DNA from: an uncultured Lachnospiraceae bacterium
GTDB lineage: Bacteria > Bacillota_A > Clostridia > Lachnospirales > Lachnospiraceae
Length of the DNA: 17,398 nucleotides
NCBI GenBank assembly: GCA_902796775.1
Contig: CADBQK010000324.1
Span: 1-17,398, forward strand
Reading direction: 5' to 3'
In this document: in pieces, positions 7,497 through 15,930 of the stretch
Numbering within the stretch: position 1 is the stretch's first letter
Layout of the letters: every line of letters begins with the position of its first letter
Notes under the pieces: model-generated
The model's database searches: none
What the model saw: the letters and a program-made list of their open reading frames with translations, nothing else
What the model was told of the DNA's origin: nothing
Program-made: the position numbers and the translations under genes

Positions 7497-9512
7497 ATGA
7501 TGAATGAACCTGGTTGGATCGTTGGGATTGATCTGGGAAAAGAGACGCCCTGGCTGAGCTGCTATCCTGCGCAGAGAGCCAGATCTGTACAGACAGATAT
7601 GGCAGATAAAAAGGGAGCAGCAGCCTTTAGCATGGGGACATACCGGGATGAAGGCCGGCCTTATTTGGTTCGTTTCCTGAAAGAGCTGCTTTCAGGCTGC
7701 GGTGTGGATGGACCGATTGCCTATATCAGTGTGACATCTGCGTCTGAGGAGCTGGAAGAGGATTTAACAAAAGCAGCGGCAGAAGTGGCAGGGGAAGGAA
7801 AACATTGCTTTTTAAGCCATGAACTGAGTTATACCTGGTATGCCTTATCCCAAAGGCCGGAGCTGTGGACCCGTGATAACGGCCTGTTTGAATACGAGGG
7901 CAAGACTCTTCAGTATACCCATCTGGAGATATCTTCCGGCAGGAATCCTGCCTATGTAAAGGCTGAAAAGATGGATCTTTCTTCCTTTATGGAAAAGGCC
8001 GGAGAGAGCAGCCGGGCAAAGGATGAGGGCTTCGCCCAGGCCATCGCCCATGTCTGTGAAGGGAAAGCGATTTCGGCATTTTACCTGACCGGCAGAGGGT
8101 TTGAAGATGCCTATGAAGGGGAGAAGTGGATGGACACATCGCTGCGGCAGCTGTTTGCAATGCGCAGACATGTGTTCATCGGCCAGAATCTTTTTGCAAG
8201 AGGAGCCTGCCTTGCCGGATACTATGCAGTCTACCCGAAGGGAAGACCGGATTTCCTGTCATCCGGAATGGATCTGACACTTTACGATCTGTCGATCGTG
8301 GCAGGAGAAGGAGGCAGAAAATCTTTCATACCTCTGCTGCCCTCAAGGCAGCCGTGGCGCAGCGCAGCAGGAAGAGCCCGGATCTTAAGCTTTGGCGACC
8401 GGACGATGCAGCTGTATGCCCGTCATACCGTGACCGGAGAAGAAAAGCTGTTCCGGCTCGAGCTGGAGCAGATACCCGGGAGGCCTGAAAGGACACTCCG
8501 GTTTGCAGTCAATGCTGTCTATGAAGAAGAAGGAATCTGCCGTGTAACTATCTCAGATATGGGTTTCGGCCAGATTTACCCTTCTTCCGGAAATACGGCA
8601 GAGAAACGGATTGATCTGAACGGGCCATCTGAAATGGAGGATATGCTGGAGAAGATCCGGATCCGCCCCGCAGCTCCATCAGGGAAGCCTGTGCTGGAAA
8701 TGCCGCTGTCAGGCGTACAGATCGCTTCCACTGATGAATTGAGCTGGTATATATATGAGAATGTTTATATGCTCGATGAGGACTTTTTCGGAGAGCCTTT
8801 ATATACCTGGCTGGATACAAAAACAGGAAATACGGCCTTGTCTGCATCCCTGCGCCGGGTCAGCCAGGGCGGCCGCGGGGCGGCAGATGCCTATCGGGCG
8901 ATGCTTTCCTCTTTTGGCCTCCTGGAGACAAAGGAGATTTCTGCTGTCTGTGCTTCGATCGGCCAGCTGCAGCGCCTGACACCTTTGGAGAAAGCAAGGA
9001 TCAAAGCAGACGGGCTGTGCAGGTACGGGAATGATATGGAAGCACTGAAGCTTTATCATCATGCCGCATGGCTGATGGATAATGAGGAGTTTCTGGTAAG
9101 CGACAAGCTGCGTGCTGTGATCTGGCATAATATGGGAGTGTGCCTGGCAAAGCTTCATGATACGCAAGGAGCTGAGGACTGCATGCGGCGTGCCTTTGAA
9201 GCCGGCAGAGACAGACAGTACCTGGATTCCTGGCTGTGTGTCCTGTATATAGCCGGCAGGCAGGATGAGATGGATAAGACGGCCCGGGAAGCCGGGTTTG
9301 GTGAGGAGGAAGCGGATCAGGCGAGATCTGTGTGCCGCAATGCCGAAAGAGCTTATGCCCAGTCCTCCAGAGGCCTGGGTATGCGGGCTGGATTATTATT
9401 GAAAAATATGCCCGGACAGACCGGATACCGGGGATTTATTCAGGAATATATGCAGGCGCAGCTGTCCAGATACGGAGTACTGCGGCTGCCGGGTAGCCGC
9501 AAAAATGATTGA
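7497..9512 (+). CDS. Hsp70/actin-like protein with C-terminal TPR-like helices (DUF5716-like)
   Basis: A 671-residue protein with a layout like an Hsp70-type ASKHA ATPase. The N-terminal IVGIDLGKE (residues 8-16) matches the phosphate-1 strand-turn of actin/Hsp70 folds. [12 protein letters not shown] (195-206) resembles the adenosine motif, and [17 protein letters not shown] (229-245) matches the helix that closes the nucleotide lobe. A beta-rich stretch (about 265-365, with [20 protein letters not shown]) recalls an Hsp70 substrate-binding beta sandwich. The C-terminal part (about 500-600) holds TPR-like helices. A clear phosphate-2 motif of the DLGGGT type is not visible, so ATPase activity is uncertain. 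From memory it resembles the DUF5716-type family that sits beside DUF5717 genes. Start choice is between ATG codons at 7497 and 7500; a weak TGGGG at 7487-7491 fits 7500 better. The ValS gene begins 76 bp after its stop. Confidence 0.82.
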   Translation: MMNEPGWIVGIDLGKETPWLSCYPAQRARSVQTDMADKKGAAAFSMGTYRDEGRPYLVRFLKELLSGCGVDGPIAYISVTSASEELEEDLTKAAAEVAGEGKHCFLSHELSYTWYALSQRPELWTRDNGLFEYEGKTLQYTHLEISSGRNPAYVKAEKMDLSSFMEKAGESSRAKDEGFAQAIAHVCEGKAISAFYLTGRGFEDAYEGEKWMDTSLRQLFAMRRHVFIGQNLFARGACLAGYYAVYPKGRPDFLSSGMDLTLYDLSIVAGEGGRKSFIPLLPSRQPWRSAAGRARILSFGDRTMQLYARHTVTGEEKLFRLELEQIPGRPERTLRFAVNAVYEEEGICRVTISDMGFGQIYPSSGNTAEKRIDLNGPSEMEDMLEKIRIRPAAPSGKPVLEMPLSGVQIASTDELSWYIYENVYMLDEDFFGEPLYTWLDTKTGNTALSASLRRVSQGGRGAADAYRAMLSSFGLLETKEISAVCASIGQLQRLTPLEKARIKADGLCRYGNDMEALKLYHHAAWLMDNEEFLVSDKLRAVIWHNMGVCLAKLHDTQGAEDCMRRAFEAGRDRQYLDSWLCVLYIAGRQDEMDKTAREAGFGEEEADQARSVCRNAERAYAQSSRGLGMRAGLLLKNMPGQTGYRGFIQEYMQAQLSRYGVLRLPGSRKND

Positions 9513-9588
9513 AAAAGAGGTCCGGAGCGTGCGATTTCCTGACCATTTGGCGGTATCGATACATCAAAAAAGAAAGAGAGAGATTGTT

Positions 9589-12243
9589 ATGAAGATGGAA
9601 AAGACATATGATCCGGCTGCGATTGAAGGCAGGCTCTATGAGAAATGGCTTGAGAAGGGATATTTTCACGCGAAGGTAAATCCGGATAAAAAGCCTTTTA
9701 CGATCGTGATGCCGCCTCCGAATATCACAGGCCAGCTGCATATGGGTCATGCGCTGGACAATACCCTGCAGGATATCCTGATCCGCTATAAAAGAATGCA
9801 GGGGTATGAGGCTTTGTGGCAGCCCGGTACGGATCATGCCAGCATTGCGACGGAAGTTAAGATCATCGACCAGCTGAAGAAGGAAGGGATCCAGAAGGCG
9901 GATCTCGGAAGGGAAAAGTTCCTGGAGCGTGCCTGGGCATGGCGTGAAGAGTATGGCGGAAGGATTATCCGCCAGCTCAAGAAGATGGGTTCTTCGGCAG
10001 ACTGGGACCGTGAGCGCTTTACAATGGATGAGGGCTGCTCAAAGGCTGTGGAAGAGGTGTTTTTGAAGCTCCATAAAAAGGGCTATATCTATAAAGGCTC
10101 CCGTATTATTAACTGGTGTCCTGTATGCAAGACCTCGATATCGGATGCGGAAGTGGAGCATGTTCCCCAGAAAGGGCATTTCTGGCATATCCGCTATCCC
10201 ATCACCGGGCGGGAAGGTGAATACATCCAGATTGCAACGACACGTCCCGAGACGATGCTGGGAGATACGGCAATTGCCGTGCATCCGGAGGATGAGCGCT
10301 ATACGGATCTTGTAGGAAAGACCTGCATTCTTCCGCTGGTTGGCAGGGAGATTCCCATCATTGCGGATACATACGTAGATAAGGAGTTCGGGACAGGCGC
10401 GGTGAAGATTACGCCGGCTCATGATCCGAATGACTTTGAGGTGGGAAAGAGAGCAGCTCTTCCTGAGATCAATATCATGAACGATGATGCTACCATCAAT
10501 GAAAATGGCGGCAAGTATGCGGGCATGGACAGATATGAAGCTCGTAAGCTTATTGTTCAGGAGCTTGAGGAGCAGGGTTATCTGGTGAAGATCGAGGAGA
10601 TGGAGCACAGCGTCGGTACACATGACCGCTGCCATACAACGGTAGAGCCCCTGATCAAGCCTCAGTGGTTTGTGGCAATGAAGGAGCTGGCAAAACCGGC
10701 GATCAAGGCAATCGAGACCGGGGAGCTGAAGTTTGTGCCTGAACGCTTCAACAGGACTTATCTGACCTGGCTGGAGAATATCCGCGACTGGTGCATTTCC
10801 AGACAGCTGTGGTGGGGACATCGTATTCCTGCCTGGTATTGTGATGACTGCGGGGAGATCGTTGTAGCAGGAAAGGCTCCGGAGAAATGTCCGAAATGCG
10901 GCTGTACGCATTTTACGCAGGACCCTGATACCCTGGACACCTGGTTCTCTTCTGCGCTCTGGCCGTTTTCAACACTCGGATGGCCGGAGAAAACACCGGA
11001 GCTGGAGTATTTCTATCCGACAGATGTGCTGGTGACCGGTTATGATATCATCTTCTTCTGGGTTGTTCGAATGGTCTTCTCCGGCTATGAACATATGGGA
11101 TGCTCCCCTTTCCATACCGTTCTGATCCATGGCCTGGTACGCGATGAGCAGGGACGTAAGATGAGCAAATCCCTTGGCAACGGAATCGATCCGCTGGAGG
11201 TGATTGCTCAGTACGGTGCAGATGCTCTGCGGATGACTCTTGTGACCGGCAATGCTCCGGGAAATGATATGCGTTTCTCAGAAAAGAAAGTCATGGCAAG
11301 CCGAAATTTTGCCAACAAAGTCTGGAATGCATCCCGTTTCCTGCTGATGAATTTTGAGCAGGCCCAGGAGAAGGGGATCCGGATCCCTGCACAGCTGGAA
11401 CCTTCACAGCTGACGCAGGCAGACCGCTGGATTCTGTCCAGAGTGAACCGTACGATCCGTGAAGTAACGGATAACATGGATAAATACGAGCTGGGCATTG
11501 CTCTGTCGAAGATCTATGATTTTATCTGGGAAGAGTTCTGTGACTGGTATATTGAGATGGTCAAGCCCCGTCTGTACAATGACGAGGACAATACCAAAGA
11601 AGCAGCGCTCTGGACTTTGAAGACAGTGCTGGCGGAGAGTTTAAAGCTGCTCCATCCGTATATGCCGTTCCTGACTGAGGAGATCTTCTGCTCCGTTCAG
11701 GATGAGGAAGAGTCGATCATGGTCTCTGACTGGCCCGTATTCCGCAAGGAGTGGGACCAGGCAGAGGATGAGCAGGCAATGGAGCTGGTCAAGGAAGCTG
11801 TTCGGGGGATTCGCAATACGAGAACGCAGATGAATGTACCTGCCAGCCGGAAGGCAAAAGTACTGGTTGTTTCCGAGTCGTCAAAAGTCCGCGATATTTT
11901 CACAAAGAGCAGCATTTTCCTGAAAACACTGGGTTCTGCCAGTGAAGTGACTGTACAGGAAAACGAAGAGGGGATCGCTTCAAATGCAGTATCTATAGTC
12001 ATCGATGGGGCCAGGATCTTCATCCCGTTTGAAGAGCTGGTAGATATCAGCAAGGAGATCGGGCGCCTTAATGATGAGAAGAAGAAGGTTCTTGGAGAGA
12101 TTAAGCGGGCGCAGGGGATGCTTTCCAATGAGCGCTTTGTATCCAAAGCACCGGCAGATAAAGTACAGGCAGAAAGGGATAAGCTTGCTAAGTACGAGCA
12201 GATGCTCCAGCAGATTGAGGAAAGGCTGGAAGCTTTATCCTGA
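9589..12243 (+). CDS. valS: Valyl-tRNA synthetase
   Basis: It charges tRNA-Val with valine in the cytosol. The 884 residues match the usual length of about 880. The class I signature is [17 protein letters not shown] (residues 43-59, HIGH-type HMGH at 51-54) and the KMSKS loop is at 524-528. The CP1 editing domain lies in between and contains [20 protein letters not shown] zinc-ribbon insert has Cys418, Cys421, Cys434 and Cys437. The C-terminal 70 residues form the valine-enzyme coiled-coil arm. The frame is open from an ATG at 9505 that overlaps the previous stop, but the family N-terminus ([10 protein letters not shown]) and a weak GAGAG at 9576-9580 favour 9589. Only 76 bp separate it from the upstream gene, with no T-box leader. 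folC follows, an arrangement common in Firmicutes. Confidence 0.95.
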   Translation: MKMEKTYDPAAIEGRLYEKWLEKGYFHAKVNPDKKPFTIVMPPPNITGQLHMGHALDNTLQDILIRYKRMQGYEALWQPGTDHASIATEVKIIDQLKKEGIQKADLGREKFLERAWAWREEYGGRIIRQLKKMGSSADWDRERFTMDEGCSKAVEEVFLKLHKKGYIYKGSRIINWCPVCKTSISDAEVEHVPQKGHFWHIRYPITGREGEYIQIATTRPETMLGDTAIAVHPEDERYTDLVGKTCILPLVGREIPIIADTYVDKEFGTGAVKITPAHDPNDFEVGKRAALPEINIMNDDATINENGGKYAGMDRYEARKLIVQELEEQGYLVKIEEMEHSVGTHDRCHTTVEPLIKPQWFVAMKELAKPAIKAIETGELKFVPERFNRTYLTWLENIRDWCISRQLWWGHRIPAWYCDDCGEIVVAGKAPEKCPKCGCTHFTQDPDTLDTWFSSALWPFSTLGWPEKTPELEYFYPTDVLVTGYDIIFFWVVRMVFSGYEHMGCSPFHTVLIHGLVRDEQGRKMSKSLGNGIDPLEVIAQYGADALRMTLVTGNAPGNDMRFSEKKVMASRNFANKVWNASRFLLMNFEQAQEKGIRIPAQLEPSQLTQADRWILSRVNRTIREVTDNMDKYELGIALSKIYDFIWEEFCDWYIEMVKPRLYNDEDNTKEAALWTLKTVLAESLKLLHPYMPFLTEEIFCSVQDEEESIMVSDWPVFRKEWDQAEDEQAMELVKEAVRGIRNTRTQMNVPASRKAKVLVVSESSKVRDIFTKSSIFLKTLGSASEVTVQENEEGIASNAVSIVIDGARIFIPFEELVDISKEIGRLNDEKKKVLGEIKRAQGMLSNERFVSKAPADKVQAERDKLAKYEQMLQQIEERLEALS

Positions 12244-12277
12244 CAGGCTGCAATAGAGCAGGAAGTATGCTGAAACA

Positions 12278-12308
12278 GCCCTGCCAGGCATATCATGTCT
12301 GGCAGGGC
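12278..12308 (+). terminator. Strong hairpin between valS and folC
   Basis: A 14-bp stem with one G-U pair and a 3-nt loop: GCCCTGCCAGGCAT (12278-12291) pairs with ATGTCTGGCAGGGC (12295-12308). It lies 35 bp past the valS stop. The tract after it (GTTGCTATG) is not T-rich, so it may act as an mRNA 3'-end or processing element and not as a complete terminator. The upstream-most ATG of the folC frame (12295) sits inside this stem, which argues against that start. Confidence 0.55.
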
Positions 12309-12429
12309 GTTGCTATGCGCAGGCAATGCACGATCCCATTTGCGATGTGAGCTTTGCGAAGAAATCAGGAGGCATTCACAGGTGCTGCATTGCCGCTGGA
12401 TACACTACAGGGAACAGAGGGAAGAGATC

Positions 12430-13899
12430 ATGAGCGGGTGGAGTTATCAGGAGGCAGTATCTTATATCGAGAGGATTCCGCGCTTTGCGAAGGAAAAATC
12501 CATGCATAGTCTGGAGAGGATCCTGCATGATCTGGGGAATCCCCAGGAGAGTTTTTCATACATTCATGTAGCCGGGACAAACGGGAAGGGATCTGTGTGC
12601 GCGTATCTGGACAGTATGCTGCGTGAGGCCGGTGTAAAGACCGGGCTGTTTACTTCTCCGCATCTGGTCACCATGCGCGAACGGATCCGGATCGGCGGAG
12701 AAATGATCGGAGAGGAAGAGTTTGTCCGGGCCTTTGAAGATATTTATCATCTGGTCAGCACATCGATACAGGAACCGGAATGCGGGATCGTCCATCCGAC
12801 GTTTTTTGAGTGGGTCTACCTGATGGCAATGCTCTGTTTTGCAAGGGCAGGTGTGGGATACGGGATTATTGAGACCGGACTGGGAGGGCGTCTGGATGCG
12901 ACAAATGTAATAAAAGCTCCGGCCCTGACCATTATCACTTCCATCGGGCTGGACCACACGCAGTACCTGGGGGAGACGATTCCCGAAATTGCTGCTGAAA
13001 AAGCCGGTATTATTAAGAGAAGTGTCCCGCTGATCTGCGATGCCGGGAATGCCCTGGCTCTGCCGGTACTGGCAGATAAGGCAAAGGCAGCCGGTGTATC
13101 CCCTGTGTTTGTTTTCTGCGAGGAAACACAAGGCGAAGAAACGCTTCCGATACAGTCAGAATCTCTTAGGGCAGGGACTTCGTCTGCCCGCTGCCTGCTT
13201 GTTAAAAAAATCTTAAATCAGGGTAAAAACATTGATTTTTACCTGCAGGACATGTATCATGATAGAAATAATGATGCGGGGACGGAGAGCTCCGTACATT
13301 TTCATCTGCCCACGGCAGCGCGTTATCAGGCAGTAAACGCCTCTCTGGCTTTTATGGCTTTTCAAAGCCTTGCTCTCAAAGACAGGAAGCTGGCAGTGCT
13401 GCCCGGAGAGAGGATCATGCAGGCGCTTGCGCGTACCCGCTGGACAGCGCGTATGGATGAGATCCTGCCGGGGATCCTGGTAGACGGGGCGCATAACGGT
13501 GCCGGAGTCCGGGCCCTGTGCACCTCCCTTCAGGCTGCTTATCCCGGAAGACCTGTGATCCTTTTGTTTGCGGCATCCTCAGATAAAGACTGTCTGCATA
13601 TGGTATCTGCATTTTCTCATCTTCCCGGTTTGAAGACCGTTGTGACAACGACCATGAGAAATCCGCGGGCCGCTTCAGGCAAGCTGCTGTGCGCAATGTT
13701 TGAGGAGGAGCTTAAGGGAAGTGTGTACTGCTGCAGCAAAGAAGATACTGCTCAGGCATTTTCATGGGCAAGATCACAGATGGGAGAGGAGGATCTTCTG
13801 CTTTGCGCAGGTTCCCTGTATCTTGCCGGGGAAGTGCTGGATATCGTATTTCCGGATGCGGCGGCGGATACAGCGGACATAGAACGTACAGAGAGATAA
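12430..13899 (+). CDS. folC: Folylpolyglutamate synthase / dihydrofolate synthase
   Basis: It adds glutamate to dihydropteroate and/or reduced folates with ATP in the cytosol (Mur-ligase family). From the ATG at 12430 it has 489 residues. The ATP loop is HVAGTNGKGSVCAYL (46-60), followed by TSPHLVTMRERIRI (75-88), ETGLGGRLDATN (148-159), DHTQYLGETIPEIAAEKAG (175-193) and the C-terminal-domain motif VDGAHNGAGV. It is about 50-60 residues longer than typical; the excess lies around residues 230-290, a Gln/Glu/Asn-rich stretch with no family motif. Start choice is open: the ATG at 12430 fits the family N-terminus (GAGG at 12417-12420), but an in-frame GTG at 12382 has a perfect AGGAGG at 12367-12372 with a 9-nt spacer and would add 16 residues. 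It starts the probable operon that continues to 17142. Confidence 0.92.
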   Translation: MSGWSYQEAVSYIERIPRFAKEKSMHSLERILHDLGNPQESFSYIHVAGTNGKGSVCAYLDSMLREAGVKTGLFTSPHLVTMRERIRIGGEMIGEEEFVRAFEDIYHLVSTSIQEPECGIVHPTFFEWVYLMAMLCFARAGVGYGIIETGLGGRLDATNVIKAPALTIITSIGLDHTQYLGETIPEIAAEKAGIIKRSVPLICDAGNALALPVLADKAKAAGVSPVFVFCEETQGEETLPIQSESLRAGTSSARCLLVKKILNQGKNIDFYLQDMYHDRNNDAGTESSVHFHLPTAARYQAVNASLAFMAFQSLALKDRKLAVLPGERIMQALARTRWTARMDEILPGILVDGAHNGAGVRALCTSLQAAYPGRPVILLFAASSDKDCLHMVSAFSHLPGLKTVVTTTMRNPRAASGKLLCAMFEEELKGSVYCCSKEDTAQAFSWARSQMGEEDLLLCAGSLYLAGEVLDIVFPDAAADTADIERTER

Positions 13900-14003
13900 G
13901 AGGTCTTTTCGCCAGCCTGCCGCACAGGGGACTGCACCGGATGATCTGGTCCGCGCAGCACGGGGCTGCAGGAGATGTATACAGGACGAGGAGGTTCATG
14001 CAC

Positions 14004-14174
14004 ATGCTTAACTTCGAAGAAGAGTTGAAGAAATTCAGACCCAGCCTGGAAGTAGTCGAGGCTGAGGATCAAATATATAAAAATGACCTGAAGGATGCAG
14101 CAGATCTGGTAGAGGATATCATCCGGGAGATGAACCGGATGGCTCCTTCCAGCAAGAAACAGGCGGACGTATGA
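14004..14174 (+). CDS. Small acidic helical protein, coupled to the downstream zinc-ribbon TPR gene
   Basis: A 56-residue protein with no signal peptide, membrane segment or cysteine. It is predicted helical by eye, with charged heptad-like stretches (NFEEELKKFRPSLEVVEAED, then DLKDAADLVEDIIREM). I do not recognise a family. The ATG at 14004 is preferred over the in-frame ATG at 13998 because GAGGAGG at 13988-13994 is 9 nt from 14004 but only 3 nt from 13998. Its stop overlaps the next start in ATGA (14171-14174), the usual sign of translational coupling. The dedicated ribosome binding site and the coupling support a real gene whose product may act with the zinc-ribbon TPR protein. The frame is open further upstream, into folC, but that part has no coding features. 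Confidence 0.75.
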   Translation: MLNFEEELKKFRPSLEVVEAEDQIYKNDLKDAADLVEDIIREMNRMAPSSKKQADV

Positions 14175-15895
14175 AGTGTTTTGTCTGCGGCAGCTCCATG
14201 GAAGATGGATATGTATGTCCAAAATGCGGGAGTTTGAACCCGGTAGCAAAAAAGATCATCTATTCTTCTAACTGGCATTACAACAGAGGGCTGGCCAGTG
14301 CGAATATCCGGGACCTGTCAGGTGCAGCGCAGAGCCTGAGAACAGCCCTGAGCTACAATAAAAAGAATACAAAGGCGAGAAACCTTCTGGGACTCGTCTA
14401 TTTTCAGATGGGAGAGATCGTAGATGCCCTGAGTGAATGGGTCATCAGTATCCACTTTCAGCGGGAGGGGAACGAGGCGGTCCGCTATCTGAAAACTATG
14501 CAGGACAATCCTGCCCTGTTTCAGGAAGCCGGGAAGGTCATTGCCAAATATAATAAAGCACTGTCGTATATCCGGGCGGGCAACAGCGATATGGCTATGC
14601 TGGAGCTGCGCAGGGCGGTCAGCCTGAATCCGAAGTATGTCAGAGCCTATCAGCTGCTGGCACTGCTTTATATGCAGAGAGGCCAGTATGCCGGTGCACG
14701 GCGGGCATTGACTAAAGCCGTCAAGATAGACCGGAATAATCTGACGACCATGCGGTATCTGAAGGAGGTCAATCAGCATTATAAAAAGCCAAACAAGGAG
14801 GCTCAGACATCTTCGGGCATCCGGATCAGCGATCCGACACCGATCATTATCGAGAAGAAAGAAGAGAAAGGATATAGTGAATACAATACCGGATTCATTT
14901 CCTTTATCAATATCCTGATCGGTATCGTAATCGGAGCCGCTGTAATCTGGCTGCTGATCGTTCCTTCTATTACAAAAAGCAAGGAAAGTGCTTACAATGA
15001 TGCTGTTGTCACATACAGTGCCCAGCTATCCGAACGTAATAAAGAAATCTCCAGTTTGAAAGCGCAGGTCGAGAGTCTGCAGAAAACAGTATCTGAGTAT
15101 GAGTCCAGAGTTGGAGCTACCGTAGATGATGCGGGCGAAAGCAGAAAGAATCTGGAAAAAGCGATCCTGAATTATCTGGAGGATGATGACAGTACTGCCG
15201 GCCGTCTGGTTTCCCAGATCGATCCGGCGGCGATCACCGACGATATGGAAAAGGATATTTACAATGCGCTGCGTCTGGCTACCAGAGCAAGCATTACGCC
15301 AACACTTTATGCCAATGCAGAGCTGGCATATGAGAATGGAAATTATACGGAAGCGATCGATGGTTTCAGCAAAGTCCTGCGTATGGACACTTCTTATGCA
15401 TCAGCGGTCTACTATCTGGCAAGATCCTATCACAGGGCCGGTGACCTTGTGAATGCAGCAGCGTATTACCAGCAAGTCGTACAGAATTATTCCGAATCGG
15501 AATATGCGGAGGATGCCTACAAGTATCTGGATCAGATCGACCGTACAGCAGGCAGCAGTGTGCTGGAGGCTGCCACCCGTGCCAATGAAGAGCGCGAGTC
15601 CAGAGCCCGCGCGGAAACAGAGACCGAGGAGACGGAGACTTCCTATGATGATTACGGGAACGGATCCGGTGAGGAAGGATACTCCGGGTATAATGACGGC
15701 GGCGAGGACAGCGGTTCCGGTGATGGTGACTATAGCGGTGATAATGGTGATGGCAGCTATGATGGCGGCGATTACAGTGATGGCAATTATGATGGCGGCG
15801 ACTATAGTGATGGGAACTATGATGGCGGCGGCGATAATGAGTATAATGATGACGGCGATTATGGCTCGGATGGTAATTATGATCAGGGCTATTAA
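14171..15895 (+). CDS. Zinc-ribbon / TPR / single-TM protein with Asp-Gly-Tyr-rich tail
   Basis: A 574-residue modular protein of unknown function. An N-terminal zinc ribbon has Cys3, Cys6, Cys16 and Cys19 (CFVCG...CPKCG). Residues about 35-205 hold TPR-like repeats (for example DMAMLELRRAVSLNPKYVRA). A single hydrophobic segment spans about 243-266. A coiled coil follows at about 279-315, then a second TPR block at 378-460 (YTEAIDGFSKVLRMDTSYAS), a charged Arg/Glu stretch, and a tail from about 491 rich in Asp, Gly, Tyr, Ser and Asn. The likely topology is zinc ribbon and first TPRs in the cytosol, with coiled coil, second TPRs and acidic tail outside (inference). TPR and coiled coil suggest it assembles a complex linking cytosol and cell surface. 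It starts in a 4-nt overlap with the small upstream gene. The ATP-grasp ligase gene begins 35 bp downstream, in the same probable operon. Confidence 0.88.
   Translation: MKCFVCGSSMEDGYVCPKCGSLNPVAKKIIYSSNWHYNRGLASANIRDLSGAAQSLRTALSYNKKNTKARNLLGLVYFQMGEIVDALSEWVISIHFQREGNEAVRYLKTMQDNPALFQEAGKVIAKYNKALSYIRAGNSDMAMLELRRAVSLNPKYVRAYQLLALLYMQRGQYAGARRALTKAVKIDRNNLTTMRYLKEVNQHYKKPNKEAQTSSGIRISDPTPIIIEKKEEKGYSEYNTGFISFINILIGIVIGAAVIWLLIVPSITKSKESAYNDAVVTYSAQLSERNKEISSLKAQVESLQKTVSEYESRVGATVDDAGESRKNLEKAILNYLEDDDSTAGRLVSQIDPAAITDDMEKDIYNALRLATRASITPTLYANAELAYENGNYTEAIDGFSKVLRMDTSYASAVYYLARSYHRAGDLVNAAAYYQQVVQNYSESEYAEDAYKYLDQIDRTAGSSVLEAATRANEERESRARAETETEETETSYDDYGNGSGEEGYSGYNDGGEDSGSGDGDYSGDNGDGSYDGGDYSDGNYDGGDYSDGNYDGGGDNEYNDDGDYGSDGNYDQGY
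15758..15832 (+). repeat. 30-bp in-frame tandem repeat encoding the acidic tail
   Basis: Two complete 30-bp units (15758-15787 and 15788-15817) and a partial third encode the decapeptide YDGGDYSDGN, YDGGDYSDGN, then YDGG. The nucleotide copies differ at a few third positions, so the amino-acid repeat is conserved while the DNA has drifted. Looser copies of the same D/G/Y/S/N pattern flank it on both sides, from about 15640 to 15890. Copy number could vary between strains. Confidence 0.8.
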
Positions 15896-15930
15896 CTATG
15901 AACCGCTGGCTATGATCAGGAGACAGAGCA

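Noticed and set aside
9505..9588. ValS start at the ATG overlapping the previous stop codon
   Set aside because: No Shine-Dalgarno sequence is present there and the 28 extra residues do not match the ValS N-terminus; 9589 fits better, though the overlap was noted as possible coupling.
12295..12429. Upstream extension of folC from the ATG at 12295
   Set aside because: The ATG lies within the stem of the valS-folC hairpin, no ribosome binding site precedes it, and the added residues do not resemble a FolC N-terminus.
13764..14003. Longer version of the small protein reaching back into folC
   Set aside because: The region overlaps folC in another frame and encodes a Gly/Arg-rich sequence without features; the ribosome binding site at 13988-13994 defines the short form.
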